The notes: generated from the sequence alone by a model not told the origin. Shown: positions 11,658 through 20,755, counted from the stretch's first letter. The stretch: DNA of 64,000 nt from Burkholderia mayonis (GCF_001523745.2 NZ_CP013387.1:992001-1056000), one strand, 5' to 3'. Translations and numbers: made by a program.

Positions 11658-12572
11658 AGGCACTGAACGGCGATTTCGATTGGACTGTCTCGGATGAGAA
11701 TGGGCGAGGGTGCGCCGTCGAGCCGCCCGGGCGGCATCGTAAGCGGGATCGCGCTTCGTCGAGATTGTCGGCGTCGCCTAACCGTTCAAGCGCTGTCACG
11801 TGAACCAAGCGCACCCGCAACAATGGCGCGTCCTCTGCGATAGGCCGAATTGAGGTGTCACGAAAAGCCGCGGCAGAGCCGGGATTTCCAGGGTTCAATA
11901 GACACATTTATTTTCACTCTCAACCAAACAGATCTTCCGCTCACCTGTATTCGAATAAATGTATCTATTCGCATCGCCACTCTGAACGTGTGACAAAACG
12001 GTATCGTATTGATGGATATATTGTCGAAATTGTGAAATATTTAATTTTGGCATGAGACGTTATATGGAAATTCCTGGATTTGTGCCGACTACGATCTATC
12101 TTGTCACTGAGAGGCAGAGATTTTGGCGAGTCTGGATGGTAAAGGAGCTTTGCTCGGGATCGAGCAAGCGTGCTTCGGCAGTAGTCGCGTTGAGATTTTC
12201 GCTATTTGAAGAATTTCTCATTATTTACGATGGAATCAATCAGGAACGGGCATATGCGAAGGGATCGAGCAGCGCGGACCTCCGGCGTTGACAGGCCGAT
12301 ATCCGCTGGTTTGGCTGGGCGGTAGCGACCGGCGAATTCATCACTGTGCCGTAAATTCAGGGCGTGATTCGACTGAAGTTTTTGCACCAACGGTTTTCTT
12401 CGTGGCCTGTCGATTTTTCAACGACGTACCGGACATGTGCAGGCCCGGACGACGTTGGTTTCGCGCATCGAGGCTTACGCGGCCGCCTCGACAGCAAGTG
12501 CAAAGAGCAATCGTTTACGAGCCGCGTATTTCGGAACATTCGATATTACATCTTTCATTTGGAGGCCATGCA
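11658..12572. other. Intergenic stretch, AT-rich second half
   Basis: No supported gene was found. From about 11890 to 12570 the base composition drops sharply, with words such as ATTTATTTTCACTC and GTGAAATATTTAATTTTGG. The short open frames here (for example a 79-codon frame at 12052-12291) lack ribosome-binding sites and family features. The AT-rich part probably carries the promoter of the secreted protein gene that starts at 12573 and may mark horizontally acquired DNA. Confidence 0.45.
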
Positions 12573-13172
12573 ATGAGCGCAACGTTTTCGAAACGTCGTT
12601 TAGGTCGCGGCACATCGGTGGCATTGGCGCTCGGAGTCTCGCTGGTTCCGGCTCTTGCCTCCGCGGACGCGGGAGCCGAACTCGGAATTCGGAATTTGTC
12701 CAGCGTGATCGCGACCCCCGCATCGCCGAACGCCGTCGGCCCTACATGCACGCAAAATGTGACCATTACGTCTCTTGCCAACCACGACCTCGTCTCGACG
12801 GAACTGGGATACGCCGGGAACGAATATGCGATGTTGCGCGCCCGAGCGACCGTGGCGGGTCCCTGGGAGCAATACAGTATCTGCAACTTCCCCAGCGACG
12901 GATATTGGACGATTCAATCGGAGGCCGACGGGCTGTTCGTCTCCGCGGAGCTCGGCTACACGGGTGACCAGTATGCGATGTTGCGCGCGCGTGCTTCCGT
13001 CGTAGGCCCTTGGGAGAAGTTCACCCTCGTGCCCTGCGGCTTGAGCTGCACGTCGATTCAATCGCTCGCCAACGGATTGTTCGTCTCCGCGGAACTCGGC
13101 TACACGGGTGGCCAATACGGGATGCTGCGCGCACGCGCTTCTGTCGCAGGTCCATGGGAACAATTCCGATAG
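12573..13172 (+). CDS. Secreted beta-trefoil (fascin-like) protein with three internal repeats, 199 aa
   Basis: GGAGG at 12561-12565 lies 7 bases before the ATG. Residues 1-31 form a signal peptide: basic start SKRRLGRG, hydrophobic core, cleavage site ALASA. The mature chain carries three repeats at about 62-101, 112-150 and 161-199. Each has the form (I)xSLANxLFVSAELGYTGxQY followed by MLRARAxVxGPWExF. Three 40-residue repeats of this kind make a complete beta-trefoil, as in fascin-like and actin-crosslinking or lectin-like modules, where the terminal GPWExF is typical. Four cysteines could form disulfides outside the cytosol. The likely role is binding of a surface, glycan or host component, which is inference. 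It stands alone after an AT-rich region. Confidence 0.75.
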   Translation: MSATFSKRRLGRGTSVALALGVSLVPALASADAGAELGIRNLSSVIATPASPNAVGPTCTQNVTITSLANHDLVSTELGYAGNEYAMLRARATVAGPWEQYSICNFPSDGYWTIQSEADGLFVSAELGYTGDQYAMLRARASVVGPWEKFTLVPCGLSCTSIQSLANGLFVSAELGYTGGQYGMLRARASVAGPWEQFR

Positions 13173-13738
13173 CGCGATTCGGTGCATGAGGGGCACGCGC
13201 GCGGCATGACGAGCTGAACGCGAACGCGGGACATCCAAGAAGATTCACGGTTCAATTCCTGGCTGTCCCCATCGGCCTATTCGATCCCGGCAAGGTGACG
13301 CCGCGCTGTGGTTGATGGAGCTGATCCGCTTTCATGGACACCGGCTCTTCCAAAGGGCATGGAGCCGTAACAAGCGGACATTCAAAACTGCGACGCCGAT
13401 TGTCTGTTTCGGATCGGCTTCGGAACACTAGAAATCGCACGGCGCAGCTGACAGCGTAGGTAATCTGTCAGAGCCTTGTCGGACGAGATGCAGGTACTGC
13501 TGCATCAGTCTTTCCAGCGTGAAAAGTAGAGGATCATTCGCAAGATATCTGTCAATTTTGGTTAGGCGGACTTGGCCGGCGCGCCGTAAGCCGGCCGATT
13601 TCCCGTTTGCTTCAGTGGATTCGGTATCCTTATTCGCCAAAGATGGCGGTTCGCCGGTTCCGATACCGCGCTCGATCGCCTGACAACAAGGGGCGCGACG
13701 CCCCATTCCGGCGAACCCGAGAAAAAAGGATTTGAACC
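13173..13738. other. Gene-free stretch, about 570 bases
   Basis: No gene is supported here. A short perfect hairpin GGGGCG-CGA-CGCCCC at about 13689-13703 lies 36 bases before the vgrG start and has no T-run. The last 150 bases are probably the vgrG 5' region. Confidence 0.4.
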
Positions 13739-14645
13739 ATGACGTTGGGGCCGCGCGGGCCGCAGGAGACTGCGTTTGCGCCGATCTTCGAGGCGATTCA
13801 TCGTGGGCTGTTGCAGCGCGAGCGGCTGCTGAAGCTCGACACGCCGCTCGGCGCGAACGCGCTCATTCCGTTGCGTGCGGTCGGCGAAGCGAAGCTCGGC
13901 CGCGATTACACGTGGACAATCGACGTCGCGACCACGCGCGACGATCTGAATGCCGACGCGCTGATCGCGCAGCAATCGTCGCTAAGCGAGCAGCATCGCG
14001 CGGAGAGTCTGAAAGCGGGTCACGACGCGCTCACGGAACTGACCGGCGCGACGCGGCAGCCGGTGGAGCCGGGCTTGAGCGGCGGCCGCACGTCGGGCGG
14101 CGGGACGGGCAGCGCGAACGGCTTCAGGGTGCCGGCAATGCTGCTCGGCAGCGGGCGGGATGGGCCTCACGACGCTTCAGTCGCTGCACGCGTCGGCGGA
14201 TCGGCACGTGAACGTCGTCGCGGGTCAAAGCGCGTTCGTCGCGACCGGGAAGTCGTTCGTGACGAGCGCGGGCGAGAAGGTGAGCGTGTTCGCGCAGGAC
14301 GGGATCAAGCTGTTCGCGAAGGACGCGATTCAGATCGAGTCGCATCGCGAGACGATCGACCTGATCGGCCAGAAGACGGTGCGGATCGTGTCGGCGACGG
14401 AGCGGATCGAGATCGCGGCGGACAAGGAGATACTGATTACGTCGGGGCAGGCGTATATCCGCCTGAAGGACGGTGACATTCAGATCCATGCGCCGGGCAA
14501 GATCGACATCAAGGGCAGCATGCACAACTTCTCAGGCCCGGCCAGCATGCCGTATCCGATGCCGACGCAGCCGGATGCGGTCTGTGTGCCATGCATGATG
14601 AAGCAGGCGGCCGGACGCGGCGCGTTCGTGACGACGGGGGCGTGA
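13739..14645 (+). pseudogene. vgrG: vgrG (T6SS spike) pseudogene with large internal deletion and a frameshift
   Basis: The first about 75 codons match a VgrG N-terminus (RERLLKLDTPLGANALIPL, AVGEAKLGRDYTWTIDV). The text then jumps directly to the segment that normally follows the gp5/OB domain several hundred residues later (SLKAGHDALTELTGATRQ, GGGTGSANGFRVPAMLLGS). The frame is lost near 14150 and resumes in a second frame with the DUF2345 needle-extension domain (ADRHVNVVAGQSAFVATGK, AYIRLKDGDIQIHAPGKIDI) up to the TGA at 14643. The gp27-like and gp5-like core is missing, so no functional trimeric spike can be made. The stop overlaps the next start as GTGA, keeping the usual vgrG-adaptor coupling. 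Confidence 0.85.
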
Positions 14646-15523
14646 CGACCGAGCGGAATACCCAAGACTCCGGCATCCAAGTCACGTTCGCCGAGGCTGA
14701 AGCGTTGGGCGCGCATGTATACGTACTCGCGGCGCCGTTGCATAACGGCAGCTTGCCGGGGGCGTTGTCGGTTCGTCGCGACCATGTCGCATGCATGCTT
14801 GACGGCGGAGCGGACGTGCAGGTCGTATCGCCACACCTGATCTACATTCCGCCAAGTCACTTTGAGTCGGCTCGTGCGTGGCTGGAACGACATGGGCCGT
14901 CATCGCCGTGTGCAACGATTCTCGCATCGCCATTGCCGCTTGCTGCGCTCGCGGCGCATCTGAAGTCGTTTTTGCGCGTGCGCTTGCCGGATGGCGAACC
15001 GATCGTGCTCGCGTATTGGGATCCGGCGATTCTCGCGACGCTCGCCGGCTCGGTCGAGGACGAGACGCTGTTCGTGAAAGGGCCGGTGCTGTCCGACGCG
15101 CAGCATCAGGCATGGCTCGCGCCGATTCTGAGGTGGACATATTGGGACCGCAAAGGCGCGCTGCGTCAGATCGACTGGCGTCAGGATCGGATGCCGGCCT
15201 CTACAGCGACGCTCAAGCCGCCGTTCAAACTTGATCAAGGGCAGGTGGATGCATTGATCGATGCGAGTGTGCCGGACGGCTTGCTATTGCATCTCAATGA
15301 ACGCGATCCGTCGACGTTAGCTGGAATCCCGGAAGGCGAGCGCTACGGATTCGTATGCCGGCAGATTGAACGTGCTTGGCAGCACGGTATCGAGGGAGTC
15401 GGCGTGCTCATGGAATACTGCTCGCTTGCCGTCCGGTATGGGGAGGCGTTCGAGGCATCGCCCGAAGGCGCTGCATTATTGAAACCGCTACTACCGGTTA
15501 CGATCGATCGACCCCAAGCATAA
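14642..15523 (+). CDS. DUF4123 T6SS adaptor/chaperone (Tap/TEC type), 293 aa
   Basis: DUF4123 proteins load a cognate effector onto the VgrG tip. The DUF4123 domain spans about residues 15-150 with AHVYVLAAPLHNGSLPG, a central YIPPSHFESARAWLERHG and the diagnostic LPDGEPIVLAYWDPAILATL. The C-terminal region contains ALIDASVPDGLLLHL and GIEGVGVLMEYCSLAVRYG, as in Burkholderia family members. The GTG start at 14642 overlaps the vgrG stop by four bases, giving translational coupling. The frame is intact although the upstream vgrG and the downstream lipase are both broken, so the adaptor has no visible functional client here. Confidence 0.8.
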   Translation: MTTERNTQDSGIQVTFAEAEALGAHVYVLAAPLHNGSLPGALSVRRDHVACMLDGGADVQVVSPHLIYIPPSHFESARAWLERHGPSSPCATILASPLPLAALAAHLKSFLRVRLPDGEPIVLAYWDPAILATLAGSVEDETLFVKGPVLSDAQHQAWLAPILRWTYWDRKGALRQIDWRQDRMPASTATLKPPFKLDQGQVDALIDASVPDGLLLHLNERDPSTLAGIPEGERYGFVCRQIERAWQHGIEGVGVLMEYCSLAVRYGEAFEASPEGAALLKPLLPVTIDRPQA

Positions 15524-15553
15524 TCGGGCTATTTGCCAAGAAGGACGCACAAG

Positions 15554-16039
15554 ATGACCTTTGCCACATTCCGGCGTATAGCTTTCGCGGCGGGCTTTGC
15601 TGTCTTTACACTGACCGCTTGCGCCGGTTCCGACATCCTTCCCGATGATCCGTTTGCCGGGGAAGGGCCGGCGCTTGCGATGGTGCCAGCCAATCATACC
15701 GATCGCTGGGCAGTGAACATCTTTGTAGAGAAGTATTGGGCGGGGGATGTGAGCCCTCGGGGAGGGGGCGCGAAGGCGGCATGCTGTTTCCCTGGCATGA
15801 AAGACTGGAGTAAGCCGGTCACAGTGACTTGGACTTGGGACGCCGTCGAAGACCCGAAAACCAAGGCCGTAACAGTACCTGAAGAAAAGCGCAGTGTTCA
15901 GGCGAACTTTCCGCCCGGCGGTCCGCATCAAGATTCCGACTGGCACAAGGCGGACGCCTACCTGTGTGTCATTTTACGAGATCGCAATACCGCTGCTTTG
16001 GCTTTTTCGCCCAGTCGATCGGGGTGCATGGCGAAATAA
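15554..16039 (+). CDS. DUF3304 lipoprotein, candidate immunity protein, 161 aa
   Basis: The ATG at 15554 has AAGAAGGA 8 bases upstream. Residues 1-24 are a lipoprotein signal with the lipobox LTAC, so the mature protein is anchored by a lipidated cysteine. The rest shows DUF3304 features: MVPANHTDRWAVNIFVEKYW, a paired cysteine in AACCFPGMKDWSKPVTVTW and a late DAYLCVILRDR segment. Small periplasmic lipoproteins encoded next to DUF2235 T6SS lipases commonly neutralise them, so an immunity role is the best inference from its position between the adaptor and the lipase gene. It is intact. Confidence 0.7.
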   Translation: MTFATFRRIAFAAGFAVFTLTACAGSDILPDDPFAGEGPALAMVPANHTDRWAVNIFVEKYWAGDVSPRGGGAKAACCFPGMKDWSKPVTVTWTWDAVEDPKTKAVTVPEEKRSVQANFPPGGPHQDSDWHKADAYLCVILRDRNTAALAFSPSRSGCMAK

Positions 16040-16059
16040 CTACACAAGGGGAGAGATTC

Positions 16060-17654
16060 ATGACGGTTCGACAAGCGGGCGCGCCAATTACCAACGAAGC
16101 ACTCAAACAAGCAGCAATCGACGGCGTAACGGAACGTATCCTTTTGCAATGCCCCGAAAATCAGGCAGAAAAAATTGCGTGCCGTCTTTACCCCGCACTG
16201 TCGTTCTTTTTCGACGGTACGAACAACAACATGGAACGAGACTTGCCGCAGAACAAGCACTCGAATGTCGTCAAATTATTTCGAGCGGCAAAAGATTCCA
16301 TCCAAGAAGACGCGAGGTCCATCTATCTTTCTGGTGTGGGGACGCCATTCAAATTCGTCAAGGTAGCTGGCTACACCGATCATCTGAAAGACGATGAAGG
16401 CGGGGTGCTTGGGCTTGGACTCGGCGCGGGCGGTGTGAGCTTCGTATTAAGTTTGCCCTCGCGGAATTTTCTCGATTGCTGGAAGTTAAATGGGGGCCGG
16501 GCTCATGGAAGCACATGCGCGCAGTTACTGTCGCGATCTTCGGCTTTTCTCGGGGTGCGACGGAAGCGCGCGCATTTGCTCGTCGATTAATTGAACAAAA
16601 ATGCGTGAAGGGCGGGGGCAAGCTGTAGTGGGCAGCCCCGAGCGGCGTGCGCGTGCTGTTACGTATTACCTTCATGGGCATTTTTGATACGGTCGCCTCG
16701 GTCGGCGGTCCCGCTCTGCATCTCGATTGGGCGTCGGAATTGGCGATACCGGCCGAAGTAGAGCGATGCGTGCACTATGCTTCGGCGCACGAAGTTCGAC
16801 GCGCATTTTCGCTCGATTCGGTTCGTGTCGATAAGTCCTACCAGGGTAACTGTGAGGAAGTCGTGTATCCGGGCGTGCATTCCGATGTCGGCGGTGGTTA
16901 CGGGCCTGAGGAGCAGGGACGCGTTCACGATCTTTCGTTGATTCCGTTGAGGCATATGTTTGCGGAGGCGTTAAAGGCCCGCGTGCCGATGATCCCTATC
17001 GATCAGATGCCAAGGAACATCAGGAAGGATTTCGATCTGCCCGATGATGCCCGAATTGCGGGGCTGTACACCGAGTATATGGCTGCCCTGCCGTCCGCAT
17101 CCGGCGACACGCTCGAAGCGCTGATCCAACCGCACCGTTACCTGAACTTCCGGTGGCGCAGCATCCTTGCTCGCAACCGTGCGGACGACCGCGTATTGGG
17201 GCAGCTCTATCAGAAAGTGGGCGCATCGTTTTGCGCGGCCGTGTCGGCCGGAACCGACGCTGACCACCCGCCGTGCCAGCCGAACGAATGGGTCTATGAC
17301 GTTCCGAAGGATCCCGAAGAGCAAGCCAGACAACTGTTGGGCGAGCAGCGGCGGCTGGAGCGGCATATCGAGTTCCTGCGCAATCCTGTCGAACGCCGCC
17401 CGGGGCCGCATAGCTATCCGCCGACGCCGCGCGAACTGACTCCATACGAAAAAATGATCCTGTCGGCGTGGGACGAGCAGGAGCCGCCTTTGCTGGTCGT
17501 CGATCAACTGCTGGCGGAATACGCTCACGATTCGGTTGCTGCATTCACGTCGTGGCCCTGTGCGCTATGGGATCAGCGGGGGATCTGGTGTGACCAGAGG
17601 CGCTATCTCGCGGAGAATGAACCGATGAATGCGGGAGATTTAGCCGTGGCGTAG
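16060..17654 (+). pseudogene. DUF2235 phospholipase T6SS effector (Tle-like), frameshifted and with in-frame stop
   Basis: Translation from the ATG at 16060 (GGGGAG just upstream) gives the DUF2235 N-terminus with the diagnostic FFFDGTNNN. The frame is lost near 16441 and continues in another frame with RIKFALAEFSRLLE and the lipase nucleophile elbow FGFSRGA (G-x-S-x-G). A TAG at 16626 then interrupts that frame. Downstream the same frame continues with FMGIFDTVASVGGP, PGVHSDVGGGYG and a long C-terminal part to 17652. All catalytic landmarks are recognisable, so this was a full Tle-type alpha/beta hydrolase of about 530 residues. As read it encodes no complete enzyme. It ends the vgrG-adaptor-lipoprotein-effector module. 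Confidence 0.85.
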
Positions 17655-17981
17655 GGACGGCGGGGCGCGGATCATCGGCCTGCCAAAAATACACCAGCTC
17701 GGGGTTTATATGGCGGCGTCTGCTGTTGCGCGCCGAGCTTCGTCAGGATCAGCTGGTGCGCGGTGTGCGTCGAGAAACCGGTCGGCGGCGGCACGGCGAT
17801 GTCGTGGCCCGGACGGCGGCCAATGAATTGACGGCCGGTACGTTGAGTGCCGCGCCGTCGCTTCGGTTCGCTCCGCCGGCGCGCGCCTGGAGGGGCGAGT
17901 CCGACGCTGCCTCGCGCCGAGCGGCCGGGCGATCCGGTGCTCGGTGCGTTTCCGGGCGACTGCCCGCCCGCGGCCGGTCCC
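17655..17981. other. Intergenic stretch, about 330 bases
   Basis: No gene is supported. A short minus-strand reading between about 17700 and 17830 (GHDIAVPPPTGFSTHTAHQL) looks protein-like and could be a small gene remnant, but it has no start and I recognise no family. It separates the lipase pseudogene from the convergent TetR gene. Confidence 0.35.
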
Positions 17982-18626
17982 TCACTTCGAAACCGATCGC
18001 CACGCCGCGATCGCGAGCGCTTCCCGATATTTGGCGGGCGGCGACTTGACCCGGCCGTTTAGCCACGCGCGACAGTAGTTTTCCGATTGGCCGACGATGA
18101 GCGACGGCAGCAGTTCCGTCGGCCATTGCGCCATCTCGTCGCGCCCTTGCGCGTGCGCGAACCAGCCGATGACGCGGCGATTGCGCGCACGGTTCTTTTC
18201 CGCCAGCTCGTCGGCGCGCGGCCCCGAGGCGACGGCCGTGCGCGCCATGAACTGGAAGCGTGCGAATTCGGGCTGAGCGCTGACCCAGTCGACATAGCTG
18301 TGGACGAGCGCGGCGACGCCCTCCCGCGCGGTCGTCGCGCGCCCGATGTAGTCGGCGAGCAATTGCGCCTGGTCTTCGATCGCACACAGGAAGAGCGCGG
18401 CGATCAGGCCGTCCTTGTTGCCGAAGTGGTGATAGATGTTGCCGACGCTGGTGTCGCAGCGCTCGCGGATCATCTCGATCGTCGTGGGCTCGAGCCCGTG
18501 ATCGTTGAAGCAGGCGAGCGCGGTCGCGAGGATCGTGCGCTTCAGGTGCGCGCGGCGGCCGGGAAACTGCCGCGTCAGGATGTCGAAGGTAGGCAAGCGG
18601 GATCGCGAACGAAAAACTGGAGTCAC
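17982..18626 (-). CDS. TetR/AcrR family transcriptional regulator, 214 aa
   Basis: An N-terminal TetR DNA-binding domain covers residues about 27-75: LKRTILATALACFNDHGLE then TTIEMIRERCDTSVGNIYHHFGNKDGL, the canonical helix-turn-helix ending in the YHHF-NKDGL pattern. The C-terminal ligand domain is unspecific (EGVAALVHSYVDWVSAQPEF, LPSLIVGQSENYCRAWLNG). The start is taken as the GTG at 18626, with AAGG 9 bases upstream. It diverges from the thioesterase gene across 86 bases that contain two copies of CAGAA-N5-TTCTG, so it very probably represses both genes and responds to an acyl or aromatic compound. That ligand is inference. Confidence 0.85.
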   Translation of the reverse strand: MTPVFRSRSRLPTFDILTRQFPGRRAHLKRTILATALACFNDHGLEPTTIEMIRERCDTSVGNIYHHFGNKDGLIAALFLCAIEDQAQLLADYIGRATTAREGVAALVHSYVDWVSAQPEFARFQFMARTAVASGPRADELAEKNRARNRRVIGWFAHAQGRDEMAQWPTELLPSLIVGQSENYCRAWLNGRVKSPPAKYREALAIAAWRSVSK

Positions 18627-18654
18627 GCAATAGTACCTTGACGCTTGCCAATCA

Positions 18655-18689
18655 AACAGAATAATCTTCTGTTGCAGAACATTGTTCTG
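18655..18689. promoter_or_regulatory. Tandem TetR operator pair
   Basis: Two inverted repeats share the half-site CAGAA and an N5 spacer: AACAGAA-TAATC-TTCTGTT at 18655-18673 and CAGAA-CATTG-TTCTG at 18675-18689, with centres 18 bp apart. They lie between the divergent TetR and DUF4442 genes, ending 24 bp before the DUF4442 start. This is the expected place and form for operators of the TetR protein. Confidence 0.75.
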
Positions 18690-18712
18690 TTTTCATCGAA
18701 ACGGGAGACAAC

Positions 18713-19150
18713 ATGAGTCAGGTTCTCGAGATGTTCAAGGCGGCCGGGGCCGCGCAATTCAGCAAGATGGTCTGTCAGATGGCGCCGTTCTTCGGCACGA
18801 TCGAGCCGCAGGTCGTCGAGCTGCAGCCCGGTCGAGCGGAGGCGAAAGTCGGCTTCCGGCGTGAAATCACCAATCATCTCGGCACGGTCCACGCGATCGC
18901 GCTGTGCAACGCGGCCGAGCTGGTCGCGGGGCTGATGACCCAGGTGTCGATTCCGGACGGCCTGCGCTGGATTCCGAAAGGCATGACCGTCGAATACCTC
19001 GCGAAGGCGAAGACGGACGTGACGGCGGTCGCCGACGGCTCGGCCGTCGACTGGCAAAGCGAAGGCGACAAGATCGTGCCGGTCGAAGTGACCGACGCCG
19101 AAGGCAAGACGGTGTTCACCGCGCGGATCACGATGAACATCAAGGCTTGA
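18713..19150 (+). CDS. DUF4442/PaaI-like hotdog thioesterase, 145 aa
   Basis: The chain has the hotdog-fold pattern: a first helix, a strand ATIEPQ-like region (GTIEPQVVELQPGRAEAKVG), the helix-containing catalytic stretch FRREITNHLGTVHAIALCNAAELVAG and late strands WIPKGMTVEYLAKAKTDVTA. Asn-His in TNHLGT, followed by an acidic residue in NAAELVAG, fits the DUF4442 and PaaI thioesterase group, which hydrolyse acyl- or aryl-CoA thioesters in the cytosol; the substrate is unknown. It is the presumed target of the divergent TetR regulator. GGGAGA lies just before the ATG. Confidence 0.8.
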   Translation: MSQVLEMFKAAGAAQFSKMVCQMAPFFGTIEPQVVELQPGRAEAKVGFRREITNHLGTVHAIALCNAAELVAGLMTQVSIPDGLRWIPKGMTVEYLAKAKTDVTAVADGSAVDWQSEGDKIVPVEVTDAEGKTVFTARITMNIKA

Positions 19151-19250
19151 GGCCGCCGCGCAGTCGCCGCCGGGGAAGGCGGCACCTGCGCCGGCGACGC
19201 GAAGGCGCGCATGCGCGTCTCGCTGCAGCGAATTTTGACCGGCTATGATC

Positions 19251-19264
19251 TGATCATATGATCA
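19251..19264. promoter_or_regulatory. Perfect 14-bp palindrome TGATCATATGATCA upstream of the binding-protein gene
   Basis: The palindrome ends 25 bases before the GTG start at 19290. Its position suggests an operator overlapping the transcription start of the amino-acid binding-protein gene. The cognate regulator is not identified. Confidence 0.45.
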
Positions 19265-19289
19265 ACGTCCGTCCAACAAGGAGACTGCA

Positions 19290-20432
19290 GTGAAAATGAA
19301 AATCCGCAAACTGTTGCCGATCAGCGCGGCTGCGATGCTCGCGGCGGCGGCCGCGACGCATGCGGCGGCCGACCAGGTCGTCAAGATCGGCAGCGCCGAG
19401 CCACTGACGGGCGGCATCGCCCACCTCGGCAAGGACAACGAGAACGGCGCGCGTCTCGCGGTCGAGGAGATCAATGCGAAGGGCCTCACGATCGGCGGCC
19501 AGAAGATCACGCTGCAGCTCGACGCGCAAGACGACGCAGCCGATCCGCGCACCGCGACGCAGGTCGCGCAGAAGCTCGTCGACGGCAAGGTCGTCGCGGT
19601 CATCGGCCACCTGAATTCGGGCACGTCGATCCCCGCGTCGAAGATCTACAGCGACGCCGGCATCCTGCAGATCTCGCCGTCGGCGACGAACCCGGCTTAT
19701 ACGCAGCAAGGTTTCAAGACGACCTACCGGGTCGTCGCGACCGACGCGCAGCAAGGCCCGGCGCTCGCCGATTACGCGAAGCAGAAGGGAATCAAGACGG
19801 TCGCAGTCGTCGACGATTCGACCGCGTACGGCCAGGGCCTCGCGAACGAATTCGAGAAGAAGGCGAAGGCGCTCGGCCTGAAGGTGCTGTCGCACGACGC
19901 GACGAACGACAAGGCGGTCGACTTCCGCGCGATCCTGACGAAGATCAAGGGCACGAATCCGGACGCGATCATGTACGGCGGCATGGACGCGACGGGCGGC
20001 CCGTTCGCGAAGCAGGCGAAGCAGCTCGGCCTGCGCGCGAAGATCTTCTCGGGCGACGGCGTGTGCACCGAGCAGTTGCCCGCGCTCGCGGGCGCGGCGG
20101 CCGACAACGTCGTGTGCTCGCAGGCGGGCGCGGCGCTCGAGAAGATGCCGGGCGGCGCGGCGTTCCAGGCGAAGTACGAGAAGCGCTTCAACCAGCCGAT
20201 CCGCTTCGACGCGCCGTTCACGTACGACGCGGTGTACATCGTCGTCGACGCGATGAAGCGCGCGAACTCGACCGATCCGGCGAAGATCCTCGCGGCGATG
20301 CCGAAGACGAACTACACGGGCGTGATCGGTACGACGATCTTCGATTCGAAGGGCGACCTGAAGCACGGCGTGATTTCCCTGTACGACTTCAAGGGCGGCA
20401 AGAAGACCTTCCTCGATCAGGTCACGATGTAA
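19290..20432 (+). CDS. Branched-chain amino-acid ABC transporter periplasmic binding protein (LivJ/LivK-like), 380 aa
   Basis: The GTG start at 19290 has AAGGAG 6 bases upstream; the ATG two codons later is too far from it. Residues 1-27 are a Sec signal peptide (KIRKLLPISAAAMLAAAAAT, cleavage near HAAA-DQ). The mature chain is a type I periplasmic binding protein: VVKIGSAEPLTGGIAHLGKD, ENGARLAVEEINAKG, AVIGHLNSGTSIPASKIY, ISPSATNPAYT and TVAVVDDSTAYGQGLANEFEKK, all typical of Leu/Ile/Val-binding proteins. No permease or ATPase gene is adjacent, so it must work with a transporter encoded elsewhere. It is followed by a strong terminator, so it is a single-gene unit. Confidence 0.92.
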   Translation: MKMKIRKLLPISAAAMLAAAAATHAAADQVVKIGSAEPLTGGIAHLGKDNENGARLAVEEINAKGLTIGGQKITLQLDAQDDAADPRTATQVAQKLVDGKVVAVIGHLNSGTSIPASKIYSDAGILQISPSATNPAYTQQGFKTTYRVVATDAQQGPALADYAKQKGIKTVAVVDDSTAYGQGLANEFEKKAKALGLKVLSHDATNDKAVDFRAILTKIKGTNPDAIMYGGMDATGGPFAKQAKQLGLRAKIFSGDGVCTEQLPALAGAAADNVVCSQAGAALEKMPGGAAFQAKYEKRFNQPIRFDAPFTYDAVYIVVDAMKRANSTDPAKILAAMPKTNYTGVIGTTIFDSKGDLKHGVISLYDFKGGKKTFLDQVTM

Positions 20433-20755
20433 GCGGCGCGGCGGAGCTTGCCGCCGGATGTGCCGATTGAAAAGACGGGCGGGCGCCGGATGCGGCGTCC
20501 GCCCGTCTCGTTTTTCGTCCGGCGGGAGGAAGGATATCGCGTTGTCGAGACGCCACCATTCCGACCGAGGCCGTCGCCGAGAAGCGCGCGCATTCGCTCG
20601 ACGCCGTGCGGCTGTCTGCCTTGCAGGCGTCGCGCGCATCGCGACTGCGAAATTCGGGGTAGTCTCGCCGTTCATGAACTTGCCGGCTGCCGCCGGGCGG
20701 CGAATTGCCTGCGGCAGTGGCGTGCCGATCGGCAATTTTCCTCTTCCGGCGACTT
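20433..20755. other. Intergenic stretch after the binding-protein gene
   Basis: Apart from the terminator at 20473-20515, I see no gene or repeat in these 320 bases. Confidence 0.4.
20473..20515 (+). terminator. Rho-independent terminator
   Basis: A perfect 10-bp stem, AGACGGGCGG at 20473-20482 and CCGCCCGTCT at 20499-20508, is extended inward by further GC pairs (GCGCCG with CGGCGT) and followed by TTTTT at 20511-20515. It closes the amino-acid binding-protein gene that ends 40 bases upstream. Confidence 0.9.

Noticed and set aside
12052..12291. A 79-codon frame in the AT-rich stretch before the trefoil gene.
   Set aside because: No ribosome-binding site and no recognisable protein features.
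17700..17840. Minus-strand protein-like reading GHDIAVPPPTGFSTHTAHQL.
   Set aside because: No start codon, no ribosome-binding site and no family recognised; too short to call even as a pseudogene.
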